A program made the translations under genes and the position numbers. From positions 174,320-238,319 of the forward strand of contig JXTB01000334.1 in assembly GCA_002914805.1 (NCBI GenBank): a stretch of 64,000 nucleotides of DNA, written 5' to 3'. Origin of the DNA: Parasponia andersonii. Lineage: Eukaryota; Streptophyta; Magnoliopsida; Rosales; Cannabaceae. The notes below the pieces were generated by a model that was not told the origin of the DNA, made no database searches, and saw nothing but the letters and a program-made list of their open reading frames with translations. Below, one piece after another: positions 48,446-59,108 of this stretch (position 1 is its first letter; each line of letters begins with the position of its first letter).

Positions 48446-48845
48446 TTAACAAATGCTTGGATAATTATCATTTAAATTATGATAGTTAATTCAAGTATAG
48501 ATAATTCCTTTAGATTTAGATAGATAGATATATTTGTAATTATTTTATTATTTTGGGATAACCATGTTACTTAGAACGATGCATGCAATTGTAAATGATT
48601 AGAACTCTCCATCTATAAATAGGAGACTTTTGCGGGAGAAGTTCGCAAATACACTTATTTATTGAACTGAAACTATAACGTTGTCTACATTCTCTCCATA
48701 ATAAATTATAGTAGACATAAGTTATCTTTTTGGGACTGAATCACTATAAAATCGTTGTTTCTTTACTTTTCTAAAAATTGTACGCAATTTGATCGGGTTC
48801 GTTCTCAGAATCTGATTATTTATTTTGTTGATAAAACCTCCGCCA
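48446..48845 (+). mobile_element. Solo LTR (family B)
   Basis: These 400 bp are flanked by the 5-bp duplication ATAAT (48441-48445 and 48846-48850) and end in CCTCCGCCA. The block matches the 5' LTR at 61647-62037 in order: GGATAATTATC near the left end, CTCCATCTATAAATAGGAGAC (TATA region), CATAATAAATT, GGGACTGAATCACTATAAAATC and AAAACCTCCG at the right end. The left terminus is TTAAC rather than TG. Confidence 0.7.
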
Positions 48846-48919
48846 ATAATTGCATAATTGTGTGTGGTTCATAGTTGTCAATTTAAAAGGCAAGTTTATG
48901 TAATATGCAATTTTGTTTG

Positions 48920-48992
48920 ATTCATGAATTTTCTATAGTGGTTCATGAATTTTTTATAGTGGTTCATGAATTTGTTATAGTGGTTCATGAAT
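48920..48992. repeat. 21-bp tandem repeat, about 3.5 copies
   Basis: The unit GGTTCATGAATTTTTTATAGT recurs with small changes. It lies immediately 3' of the family B solo LTR, in presumed hAT-derived sequence. Confidence 0.85.
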
Positions 48993-50239
48993 AATAAGTT
49001 GAGTTTATAAATTATATTCTATTGATTTTAGTTTCATTATTTTTTTAATACTTGGTATTATGAATTGATATCTGTACAATATTTGTTTTAACTGTATAAT
49101 TGTGTGTGCTTCATAGTTGTTAATTTAAATGGCTAAGTTCATGTAATATCCAAATTTGTAATATTTGTTTTTATTTATTTGTTTTTTCACTTGGGTGTTT
49201 GATTAATTTTTAAAATCACGGCTTTATAGCCATGCATATTGTAGTTGATGGCATTATTATGCTGGGTTTGGTTTTGATTTATATAATGTGATATGAGCCC
49301 TGTTAGATTTAATATGCTCGTACAATGTTTTGTTGAGGTTGGGATTTACTTGAGATGTATAAGGGAGCTAGAGTCTACATGGTCATGCTTTGAGAATTTG
49401 CAAGGGAGGTTTAAAGCGTCTGTTGGCTTGATACTATTCTAGAGATAGTTTTGATAAGCAAGGTCTCTTGGAATGAGAGATATCATGAGATTGAATCGTT
49501 TGGTGGATTAACTTTTTTCCCCCCCCAATTAATACTTGGGCCATTTGGGATGATAGGAACAATAATTTCATGTTAATCGTGTTAATCGTATTGGGTTGAG
49601 TAGGCTTCACTACCTAGAGAGTTTTGATGAAGTAAAACCTGTTCTTTAGTTCATCTCCCCAGACAGGACCTACAATGAGTGGACGCATCGGAGGGGGGAA
49701 CATCTTGCATTTCTTTAGGTGGGCTTGTTTCCTCTCAGTGTGGAGTCCCTTTCTTTAGACATTGTCTATAGCTTTTTGGATTCAATAATGGTGTTAAAAA
49801 AATATTTATTTGTGCGAAAAATTGATTGTTTACGCGGAGAGTGGATTTTGGGGATCGTCTTTCTGTTTCCTTCATCAATGGTGTGAAAAAGTTACTTAAT
49901 GCATTGTTCTAGAGATTCCTTGCATTATATGATGATCTTACTATGTAATATTCTATTAGATTTGATACATTATATTTTGGTAGATTTTCGTAGTGATTTT
50001 GCTGTTGAAGTAGTAAGTAGTCGATGTTTGATTGTTTATTACTGTATGCTACTTTATTTGTGTGATCTTTCTCATTTATTTGTATATTTGTGCCAAAAAA
50101 ATAATAAACAAAGAGATGTTTGTTGTTGACTGTTTTGTTGTTTTGTTTTATGTTTTGTCAATGTGATTATTTTTTTGGTGCTAGTTTGTGCTTTTAGTTT
50201 GTATAGTATGTCATTCTGTTGTAATTTTAAGTTTGTCAG

Positions 50240-51000
50240 ATGGACGATAGTAGCAATATGGCACCTTCTGTGAAAGATCCCACCCAAGTGACCGATACCC
50301 TAGATTCAACTACTGGTTCTGAGAGTAAGCCCCTCTTGCCTCCTAAAGATCAAACATGAAATAAAAAAATTAGGCATAAATCTGAAGTTTGGGATTATTT
50401 TACCAAAAATGAGGATGACCCTACTGATCCTAAGTCTGTGTGCAATTATTGTGATAAAAACTATGCTAGTGATAGTAGGAGAAATAGGACTAGCACTCTT
50501 TGGAATCATTTGAACAATCAATGTAAAATATATCCCTTTAGATTGGAGGATAAAAAGTAAAAAAAAGTTGTGTTTTTTTTCAAAAAAAAGGTGATGAAAG
50601 TGTTGGTGGTGCTAGTAATCTTGTAGCTGTGGGATTTAGTCAAACAACTTGTTGGGTTGCATGTGCAAAAATGATTATCATTGATAAGTTGCCCTTTAGG
50701 TTCGTGGAGCTAGAGGGTTTTAGAATGTTTTGTGCCGTTGCATGTCCTCCATCTCGTTTTGTAATTGCTAGGGATTTAATTAATTTTTACAATGATGAGA
50801 AGAAAAAGTTGAAGTCTTATTTTGTAAAGAATTCACAAAGAGTCTCTTTGCTGCTAACACATTGACTTCTATTCAGATTGTCAACTATATGGTGTTAACA
50901 ACTCACTTTATAGATTCGGAATGGAAGATACAAAAGCGGATTTTGAATTTTTGTCAAATTCCTAGTCACAAGGAAGAGACAATAGGCAAAGCGATTTTCA
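50240..51000 (+). pseudogene. hAT transposase fragment (BED zinc finger, RICESLEEPER-like), broken
   Basis: Translation in pieces from ATG 50240 gives the N-terminal third of a plant hAT transposase. An acidic Ser/Thr-rich leader is followed by SEVWDYFTKNEDDPTDP, then the BED finger CNYC (50438-50449) with the downstream WNHLNNQC. Next come segments such as KMIIIDKLPFRFVELEGFRMF, ARDLINFYNDEKKKLKS and NSQRVSLL, and finally the HFIDSEWK..RILNFCQIPSHKEETIGKAI block. A TGA at 50356 and a TAA after the finger interrupt the frame, and later segments need frame changes. The catalytic RNase H-like core and C-terminal hAT dimerisation domain are missing. The homology runs to within about 10 bp of the MFDR start codon. 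Confidence 0.8.
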
Positions 51001-54000
51001 ATGAAAATGGCGATTTCTCAAGCAAGTTCATGGCTTTCCAGAACCTTCTCAACTGCGTCTTCTCGCCCGCTACGTGTTTGTGTAGTCGGAAGTGGACCAG
51101 CTGGTTTCTACACTGCTGAGAAGGTAACTCCTCTCTCTCTCTCTCTCTTCTATGTGTATGTGTATTTGTATTCATGTTGCCGCTTTGTGTATATCTGTAT
51201 GGATACTTGTTTGGTTCCCTAGAAAGTTCAGGAAAATACTAAGTTTGGGATAAAAATTTTAATCAGAGCAGTGGGAGTTAGTGTAATTGTTTTGAGTTTC
51301 TTGATATGGTTATTAGATGCTGAAGGCGCACCAAGAGGCACAGGTTGATATTGTTGATCGCTTGCCGACACCTTTCGGATTAGTCCGCTCTGGTGTAGCA
51401 CCTGATCATCCTGAAACTAAGGTCACTGCATGATCCCATTATTCTTTTTTTTTTTATTTGTTCTGATTTTTAATTTCAGGGGTACTCTAAAGTGAATAGT
51501 ACCAAAAATCAAGTTTGTTTGGATTGGAGTTCATAGTTTTCATTAGGACTTTTTTACTTGCATAATTTGATATTTTATTTAGTTGGGTTTCCATTCTCCC
51601 AAAATAGTTCTCTTAATTTAGCTTAATTTATCAGAAAACTTGCAACAGGTTGTGATCAACCAGTTTTCACGTGTTGCACAACGTGAACGCTGCTCATTCT
51701 TTGGGAATGTAACGCTTGGATTGTCTATTTCTCTCTCCGAGCTCCGTGAGCTATACGATGTGGTCAGTTTCTACTTCAAGATAATTTTCGGTTTTGTGGG
51801 CTTTGGCATGTTGGTCTAGACATTTTGACCAATGTAATGTGGATGTGAGCAGGTTGTGCTCGCCTATGGTGCTGAAAGTGATAGAGGTCTTGGCATTCCA
51901 GGAGAAGTATGCCTCGCGTACTTTGTGCTCATGCTCTTTACTTTTCTTGATCATGTCGTTGACAGATTCAGTTTTAGTGCGTTTTAATCATTTTGTGATT
52001 TTGCAAATGGTTAATTTTTTGTTCTGCATTTTTCTAGGATTTGGGTGGGATATACTCGGCTAGAGAATTTGTTTGGTGGTATAATGGTCATCCAGATTGT
52101 GTGGGCCTTAATCCTGACTTGAAGAGCACTGATACAGCCGTAATAATTGGTCAGGTATCTTCATTATTGATGGATTTTTGAGCATGAAGATGGTTAATTT
52201 ATTATTTATCAGTTCCCAACCACCCCACCCCCAATGCGTATAACTTGTAAGAATAGAAAGGTTGTTTGGTCACATAATCTTGCTTTCCCTTCATGGCACA
52301 GGTTGAAACTTCCAAACTTTGTATAAGCTAGCAAAGAATTGTTAGATCGAGTATATTCCTGCTTAAAGAGCATTGAAGAACAATTTTGATTTACATGATA
52401 AGAGTTTAAGTTGAGACAGAATATGTTTCATGTAATGGCATTGTATTCACTTATGATTTTATCTATGACGGTCAGGGTAAATCTTTTGAGTTGCATAAGC
52501 TGTAAGAAATAATGCTTAGTGATTTGGATGTCAACAAAAAGCTGGTGATGAAATGTGATATTTTTATTTGTACGTTTAGATCTACCTGAATTTACTCATC
52601 TTATAGGGATGTTGCAAAAAGTATTCACTTTCAACCTTCTTCGTTAAAAGTTTTGTTGATATCAAGCTGATCTTTTAACTTACAGGGCAATGTAGCTCTT
52701 GACGTTGCACGTATCCTTTTAAGACCAACTGCAGAATTGGCCACAACTGACATTGCAAGCCATGCTTTTGCTGCTCTGAAGGAGAGCACAATAAGGTTTT
52801 TGTCTTGCTATATAATTACCAACTACATTAATTTATACGTTATTAGGAGTTTGTTTTAGAATCTTTTGGAAATTTTACCTTTAGGAAGGTATATTTGGTT
52901 GGTAGACGCGGACCAGTCCAAGCAGCTTGTACCACTAAAGAGCTGCGTGAAGTTCTTGGTAAATTTTTTACATCTTGCCACTCACTCCAATGTTGATTGG
53001 AGATATACTTTTTGTATCCAAAGTGTATTTTCTCTTGTATGCTGAGAAATATGTTCAACTATGGAGTATGCTTGAACTATTGGATTTTTTTTTTCAGGTA
53101 TCAGAGATTTATATGTTCACATACAGAAAGAAGATCTTCTTAAAACTCCAGTTGATGAGGTATATCATATCTCAATCGAATCTGGTGTGCTTAATCATAT
53201 TACCATTAGCATTTTAAATAAAGCCATGTTGAGTTGTTAGATGATATTCTTGTTTGTATTTCTTTCCACTCATGTTATCCATACATTTCATCTTTTGTAA
53301 GGAAGAGCTGAAGAATAATCGAATTCAGAGAAGGATTTATGAATTGCTTACTAAGGCAGTCACCACAGGACCATTGCACCCCAGTCCAGGACAACGTGAG
53401 CTACACTTTGTTTTCTTTCGGAAACCTGATAGATTTCTACAATCACATGGAAGAATTGGCTATGTTTCTGGTGTCCGCCTTGAGAAGGCAGTTCTTCAAG
53501 GTATTAACTGTCTAAGAACACTTGTAATTTAGTTGTTTCATTGATCATGCAAAGCAGGGAGGCTTTACCTAACAGAAGAAAGCAATGTATTCATAGTTTA
53601 TGAATTGATTATCAATTTACCATTTTAATAATGGTAAACTAGTATTAACGAGTTCCAATTGATTAAATTGTTCTTATAAGCTTTCTGAAAACATGCAGAA
53701 AATAAGTCCATGTCTATGATTTATTATTTTTTTTTTTTGTGGAAAAAAAAGGTCCTTGCTTTTTAGATTCCACTCATTTGTTTGCTTCTTTAATCTTCAA
53801 TTTGTAGGTGTTGAACCTGGAAAACAGATGGCTGTGGGTACTGAACAATTTGAAGACCTTGGATGCGGGTACCTTCATTTGGATCTCTAGCTCTGATCAT
53901 TCATAAATCATAGCTTAGTCATTAAGGCATTGGCCCACTTACTAATTTAAAATCATGTCGTGTCACACGGAGTAGAAGGGAAATTTAATTGGTCACATTT

Positions 54001-55113
54001 TCCCAGAAGCAGATTATTGGATTCGGAAAAGGGAAAGTTAATGAGGAATTCATTGTTCCTGCTACTTAGAACTCGGATTTTTTTTTTTTACTCCATTGTT
54101 ATCACAGTTATTTACAACAAGTTTCTGACTACTTTCAAAATTTTCTGTGTTTTGGTAGGATGGTTCTAAAAAGCATTGGGTACAAATCAAAACCAGTTGA
54201 TGGTTTACCCTTCAATAATAGAAAAGGTACATAATGAAATCCTGATTTTCGTAGAATTTCTTAGATCTGGCGTTTGATTTTTCCCTTTTCTGAGAGGGTA
54301 ACTTTGTATACGCTGGTTCATATTTGTCTTTGAAATTTGGTAACTTGAGTACAAATCCCTTGGAAGAATCCAAAACTGAACGGCTTTGTTGTTCATCTGA
54401 CTATCCTTTCCTTGGCGTTTTCCTCTTGGGTTATGGAGTACAGTTCGAGTCCTTCTAATAACTTCTGTTAGTGCAAGTTTTAAGGGCTTAATTATCCGAA
54501 TTCCAAATGCTTCAATATATTTAATTAACTTTAATGGCTTGAACATAGCTAATATTTTATGCAGGCTTGATATCATTAGACACATCTCTAATAGCTGTTT
54601 TATGTGTACTGCATTCCGTATCCATGAATCTCAGGTATAGTTCCAAACATCAAAGGTCGAGTTCTGAGAGATTCACAAAAAGGTCCTCCGCTGCTTGAGG
54701 AAGGTCTGTACGTATGCGGATGGTTGAAGAGAGGACCAACTGGAATCATTGGTACAAACCTTTACTGCGCTGAAGAAACTGTAAGTGATCTACTGCATAC
54801 TAAGCCTATTATACTACATTAAAATCATGATCACCGAGTTATCTTACCATCTTAGCTAATTTAATGATGGACATGGCAGGTGGCAAGCATATCGGAAGAC
54901 GTCAAGCGAGGATTATTGGGGTCCTCATCTAACTTGCCAAAGCCAGGTAGAGAGGGTCTTCTCCAGTTACTGGATGATCGTAGTGTCCGAGTTCTACCAT
55001 TTAGTGCTTGGGAAAAGATAGATTCTGAAGAAAGAAGAGTTGGCAGTATAAATAACAAACCCAGGGAAAAACTGGCAACATGGGAAGAACTCTTGAAAGC
55101 AGCAGGGAACTAA
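51001..55113 (+). CDS. MFDR: NADPH:adrenodoxin oxidoreductase homologue, mitochondrial
   Basis: Thirteen exons: 51001-51123, 51317-51421, 51649-51762, 51853-51906, 52038-52154, 52686-52795, 52885-52958, 53098-53159, 53302-53500, 53808-53868, 54159-54226, 54635-54780, 54880-55113. The product is 488 residues, or 486 if the second in-frame ATG (51007) is used. The flavoenzyme passes electrons from NADPH to mitochondrial ferredoxin, which supports iron-sulphur assembly and biotin synthesis. The first 22 residues (Ser/Arg-rich, no acid) look like a mitochondrial presequence. FAD is bound at [13 protein letters not shown] (GxGxxG, 30-35) and NADPH near [15 protein letters not shown] (GxGxxA, 170-175) and [10 protein letters not shown]. 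The C-terminal [20 protein letters not shown] is strongly conserved. AATAAA occurs at 55177. The 5' side abuts a hAT fragment, so the ancestral promoter may be displaced. Confidence 0.95.
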
Positions 55114-55492
55114 TTCCAGTTTATCACTCTCCTCTTTTTCTTTTTTATTTTTTTATTTTTTACTCATACTGGAGAAAATAAAGTATAGAATGTTGATTCA
55201 TTTTATTTTGGCAGTTGTAGTATCGTGCATTAGTTTGTGCATGAACCGCCAATCTTTTCTGGACAGATTATTTTGTTTGTCAAAACTAATACATTTGTGG
55301 ATTTATAACTTTTCTGGTCCTTTGGCAACATTATTATTATTATTTTTCAGTTCTGTTATGAGTTTAATAAAAACTATAGAGGGAGGATCTCTTTTTTCTT
55401 CTAAATTATCAATATTATGAGTGAATCAAAGGATATTTTGATGTCTATTTTCTGGTATTCGTGAGTGAATAAACAGATTATAGAAGGAGACA
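55114..55492 (+). other. MFDR 3' UTR and spacer
   Basis: T-rich 3' UTR with AATAAA at 55177, then AT-rich spacer up to where similarity to PRIM2 begins. The open frame 55190-55420 is not recognised. Confidence 0.5.
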
Positions 55493-55892
55493 ACTTCACT
55501 TTCTGCACGCAGAATATGGACATCTACAATAAGAGAACAAGAGAAAGATCACTTGGCACCTATAAGTATTTGATTATCAAATTTGTATGTCAGAGAGACA
55601 AATAACCATAAGCATGATGTTTTGTATTTTCTTTGTGCTCTTTAGATTGTGGAAGCCTTAAGCATAAGTTACCCGGGTCCTAACTATTTTCAGGTACGTT
55701 ATTGAAAAACTATTCCAATATCAAATAGTCACAACTATGATATTTATTCATGGTCTGTTTCACGTATTGCCTCTCTGCAGCCGAAAGGGTTTTCCGAGAT
55801 TTCGGTATAAGACATTGACGAGTTAGCAAAGAGTTCATTTCCTTTGTACGTGTGCCACCTATTTGAAAAGGTTAGAGTCGAAAGGAGGTTGA

Positions 55893-56335
55893 TGTAGATA
55901 TGAAAAAAATATTTTAGGAAATTATATTAGTACTATTATTAAAGATTATTTAAATTTATTATTAGTTATTATTTAAGTTTGGGTAACTAGATTTAAGTTT
56001 CCTATTTCTATTAGTTTTTAGAATGTGTTTACTTTCTTAATTGAGTGTAATTGTCTATCTATACTTAGTTATGTAATTATTTTTCATATTATGATTAATT
56101 AATAAACGATTATTGAGTTCTCTCTTCCCATAGATCCCTTTCTTCCGAGTTTTTATCTTGATTTAATTAGTTTTTCTACCAATTTATCAATTTCTGTCTA
56201 AATTTTATCACCATTTGTTCTTTTGCTTATTGTCTTTCTAAAATCTGATTTTATCTTATATCAATTAGTATCAGAACTTAGTTCATTTTCCTTTATTTAT
56301 CCTTTAATTTTTTTTCTCTAGATCTAGAAACTGGA
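55893..56335 (+). mobile_element. Copia-type LTR with primer-binding site
   Basis: The LTR candidate runs TGTAGATATG...TTATATCA (55893-56263, about 371 bp). It is followed directly by ATTAGTATCAGAAC, a degenerate match to the initiator-Met tRNA primer-binding site TGGTATCAGAGC of plant copia elements. About 60 bp of leader remains before PRIM2-like sequence resumes. No coding part is left. Confidence 0.6.
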
Positions 56336-56849
56336 TTTGTGTTATTTATTTGAGCTTTATTCAACTTAAGACCTCATGAAATTATATAATTATTATATAA
56401 CGATGAGTTGTTGTAAACTCTTAATTAGTTTTATTATGTTTTATGATTTTAATTTGAGGCATACGCATTGTCATGTATAAACAAAATGCTTGGTGCCTAG
56501 AAATAATTTTTAAACTCTTGATTTGCTAATTTGGTACTTTTTCGTACTGGATATAATAATCTCTCTCCAAATTGTGACCCATTAACGAAGTTATAATTAA
56601 ACTACTCTATATATTCACGGGTTCATGCTACTGAAATATAATCTGCTTTTTGATTCTTGTGGCAGTGAGGAGAATCTATCTTAGAGCTGCACTTGTAAAA
56701 TGGGAGTAAATAGCAATGGAAGATGGAATGGACAAAGTGCAAAGTAGAGATTTTCAGATCTCAAAAAATTCCCCGTGCTCATAAATTTCTTCTGGATATA
56801 TGGTTTTGTTTTTGTTTTGAAATACACTTAAATTATATATATATATATA

Positions 56850-57081
56850 GGGCACCAATTCAGTAGGTTATTTTTTTTATCTATACATTAGTATCAATTT
56901 GGCCAATGAAAATTTAGTAAGTAAATTTTTTTATTGTAAAAAGTAAGAGAGAGAAACATCATCAATGATATGCGTCTTTTCATGCACTTCATTATACTCA
57001 TTAGATCACCGTTAAATGGTGATCTAACGACTAAAAAAAAATACCTACTTATAGGTAAAAAAAAAATACCTATTGGATTGA

Positions 57082-57124
<43 letters not shown>

Positions 57125-57361
57125 TTGCCAATCCAATAGGTATTTTTTTTTAATCTACAGATAAGTATTTTTTTAGCCGTTGGATCACCATTTCATAGTG
57201 ATCCAATGGCTATATATATATATATATATAGGGCACCAATCCAGTAGGCGTTTTTTTTTTACCTATCCATAAGTATCAATTTGACCAATGAAAATTTAAC
57301 ATGTATATTTTTTTATTATAAAAAATAAGAGAAAAAAATAGTATTAATAATGCACGTCTTT
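56850..57361. mobile_element. Nested MITE/foldback cluster
   Basis: Two direct copies of about 130 bp (56850-56980 and 57231-57361) both begin GGGCACCAAT.CAGTAGG and end ATGC.CGTCTTTT. Between them is an inverted repeat: left arm about 57001-57090, right arm about 57121-57210, separated by an (AT)n run at 57089-57122. The arms carry a palindromic GGATCACCATTT..GTGATCC end and the motif CCAATCCAATAGGTATTTTTTTT, similar to the start of the direct copies. All pieces appear to belong to one MITE family inserted repeatedly into the pseudogene intron. Confidence 0.65.
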
Positions 57362-58283
57362 TGGTCCTAATAGATCGATTAAACCAAAAATGATGGTGTT
57401 TGTAGTGGTAGAAATACATGATTATTTTCTATCCATGAATATTTGTATCACTTTGTTGATTTAATTATATATGAAGTTATTAGAGTTCTGTTGGTACAAA
57501 GGAAGGAGTTTCTGAAATCTTTTTTTATATATGCTTTATGTTTGCATGTAAGGCAATTGCGGAACAAATTTGATTTGAATTTCTTGGGGATATGTAGGAA
57601 CACATTATTGAACTTCTTAACTTCGGAACGAACGATAAAAATTCTGAACTTGGAATGAACGATGGAAATTCTCTCTTATATATACTTTATGTTTGCATGT
57701 AAGTGAACTGGGGATTGAAATTGGATACTCGAAATTGTGATGTATGGTATCTTTGAAGAGAAATTCTGGAAATGATTAAAGGTCAGAAATGAGTTGTATG
57801 TCATTGTGTGTAGAAGGATCTTTTAGTTGTTTTAATTTGGTTTCTCTCTAATTATGAAGAGGAATTAAACGAATTAAGATTAATGTGTACGTATATTTGT
57901 TACGGTATAAGCCATGACACTTGGGACTGTCAATCCCGTCCTATGAGAAAGAGCAATAGTGGCGCATCAACAATTACAGTACTTCGGATGTTGCAACAAT
58001 TAATTCCTATGACTACATGACGAATGACTCAACCTAGGATTTGATCCATTTCACAGATTTCACTTAGTGACTTCTATAATGACTTTCATTTACTATACTT
58101 GTACTAAACATATCTTATTTCAGATGTTCATGTACTTTCACACTAAACTTTTTTAATTTTCCGTCATATATTCTTAAGTATTTAGATTATTTGCTTTTGT
58201 CTTATTCTATGTTTATAATGTGTGCCTTATTTTTTTTTTTTCATTTTTTGTTCAAAATAAGTTTCATTTTTATTGAAAATAAG

Positions 58284-59108
58284 TGTTATCGGTTTCTCAC
58301 CAGTCGTCCACGTGTCTCTGAACTGCTGATGTTGTGTCTTCCAACTGTCCACGTATCCTTGCTATTCCAAAGTGCTCTGAATTTCAGGCAGGGTCGGAGA
58401 GGCGGGGGTGGCCACCAGTAAAGACTCTCCGATGCTTAAGTCAGTAGTCTTTATTTGATTCAGGGTAGCAAGGATTTAGTTCTATACGAGTATATCTTTG
58501 TTTCTTGCTCGTAAATTTTTAAATATTTCTTTTTGTATGCGTACATACCCCTTTTTGGGAACACATAGCTCATATATATATAGTCCTGAGATTGTGAACT
58601 ACTCGGTTCTCAATCTCAGGACTGAGTACCTTTTTCCTCAAGACTTTTTCCAGAGATCACGGGTCGAGATTACCGTGATCTCCCCTGTATCGCTGTAGCC
58701 TGGTTTCCGTTGCCTCCTATGGCTTGAGTCTATCAGGGGCGAGATTTGGACAAATCGTCATTCTGTCAGGACGGCTTGCCCCCTGCGCACACCTACTCAA
58801 GATCGCATTAAATACTCTGTCTGAGTCTAGAGTTGTGAGTTGCTTTCCATTGTATTCTGGTGAAAGACCCTTAGGGCTTCCGACCCCCCAGCTGTCGAGG
58901 TAAGAATCGGACTGAGCCGAGTCTATCCAGGATCTGGGATGGGCTCGGCCCTAACCTCGGACAGCCCAATAGTCGATGTGGTATCATATGTGACCCGCGT
59001 GGTCTTTAGCTAATCACTCTCGACACCTGTCAGACGGTGGGCCCCGTTTGTGACCTATTCTGCCACTTAATCGTACACGTGGTGTATGATTTGGGAACGA
59101 CTCCCACG
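58284..59108 (+). mobile_element. Solo LTR (family A, copy 2) with 5-bp duplication
   Basis: This 825-bp block begins TGTTATCGGT and ends CTCCCACG (expected CA, last base changed). It is flanked by ATAAG at 58279-58283 and again at 59109-59113, a clean target-site duplication. A TATA-like TATATATA lies at 58573. It matches 16104-16882 along its length. No internal region adjoins it, so it is a solo LTR produced by recombination, nested in the PRIM2 pseudogene. Confidence 0.85.

Larger units (their letters stand above)
47551..50239 (+). other. Mixed transposon-derived region upstream of the hAT transposase fragment
   Basis: Probably the 5' portion of the hAT element plus nested insertions, but boundaries are unclear. 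It includes a GC-richer leader-like stretch at 47580-47760, a run of about 41 A residues (47910-47951), a solo LTR (48446-48845) and a 21-bp tandem repeat (48920-48992). A 60-bp sequence occurs twice (about 48853-48912 and 49095-49155). No intact coding sequence is seen; the Lys-rich open frame over the A-run is an artefact. Confidence 0.45.

Noticed and set aside
51001-51009. Choosing between MFDR start codons 51001 and 51007
   Set aside because: Both ATGs are in frame and give an equivalent presequence. I kept the upstream one but cannot exclude the second.
16104-59108. A single 43-kb LTR retrotransposon bounded by the two family A LTRs
   Set aside because: The interval contains four intact host genes, the LTRs differ in length and sequence, and copy 2 has its own flanking duplication. 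Two solo LTRs explain it better.
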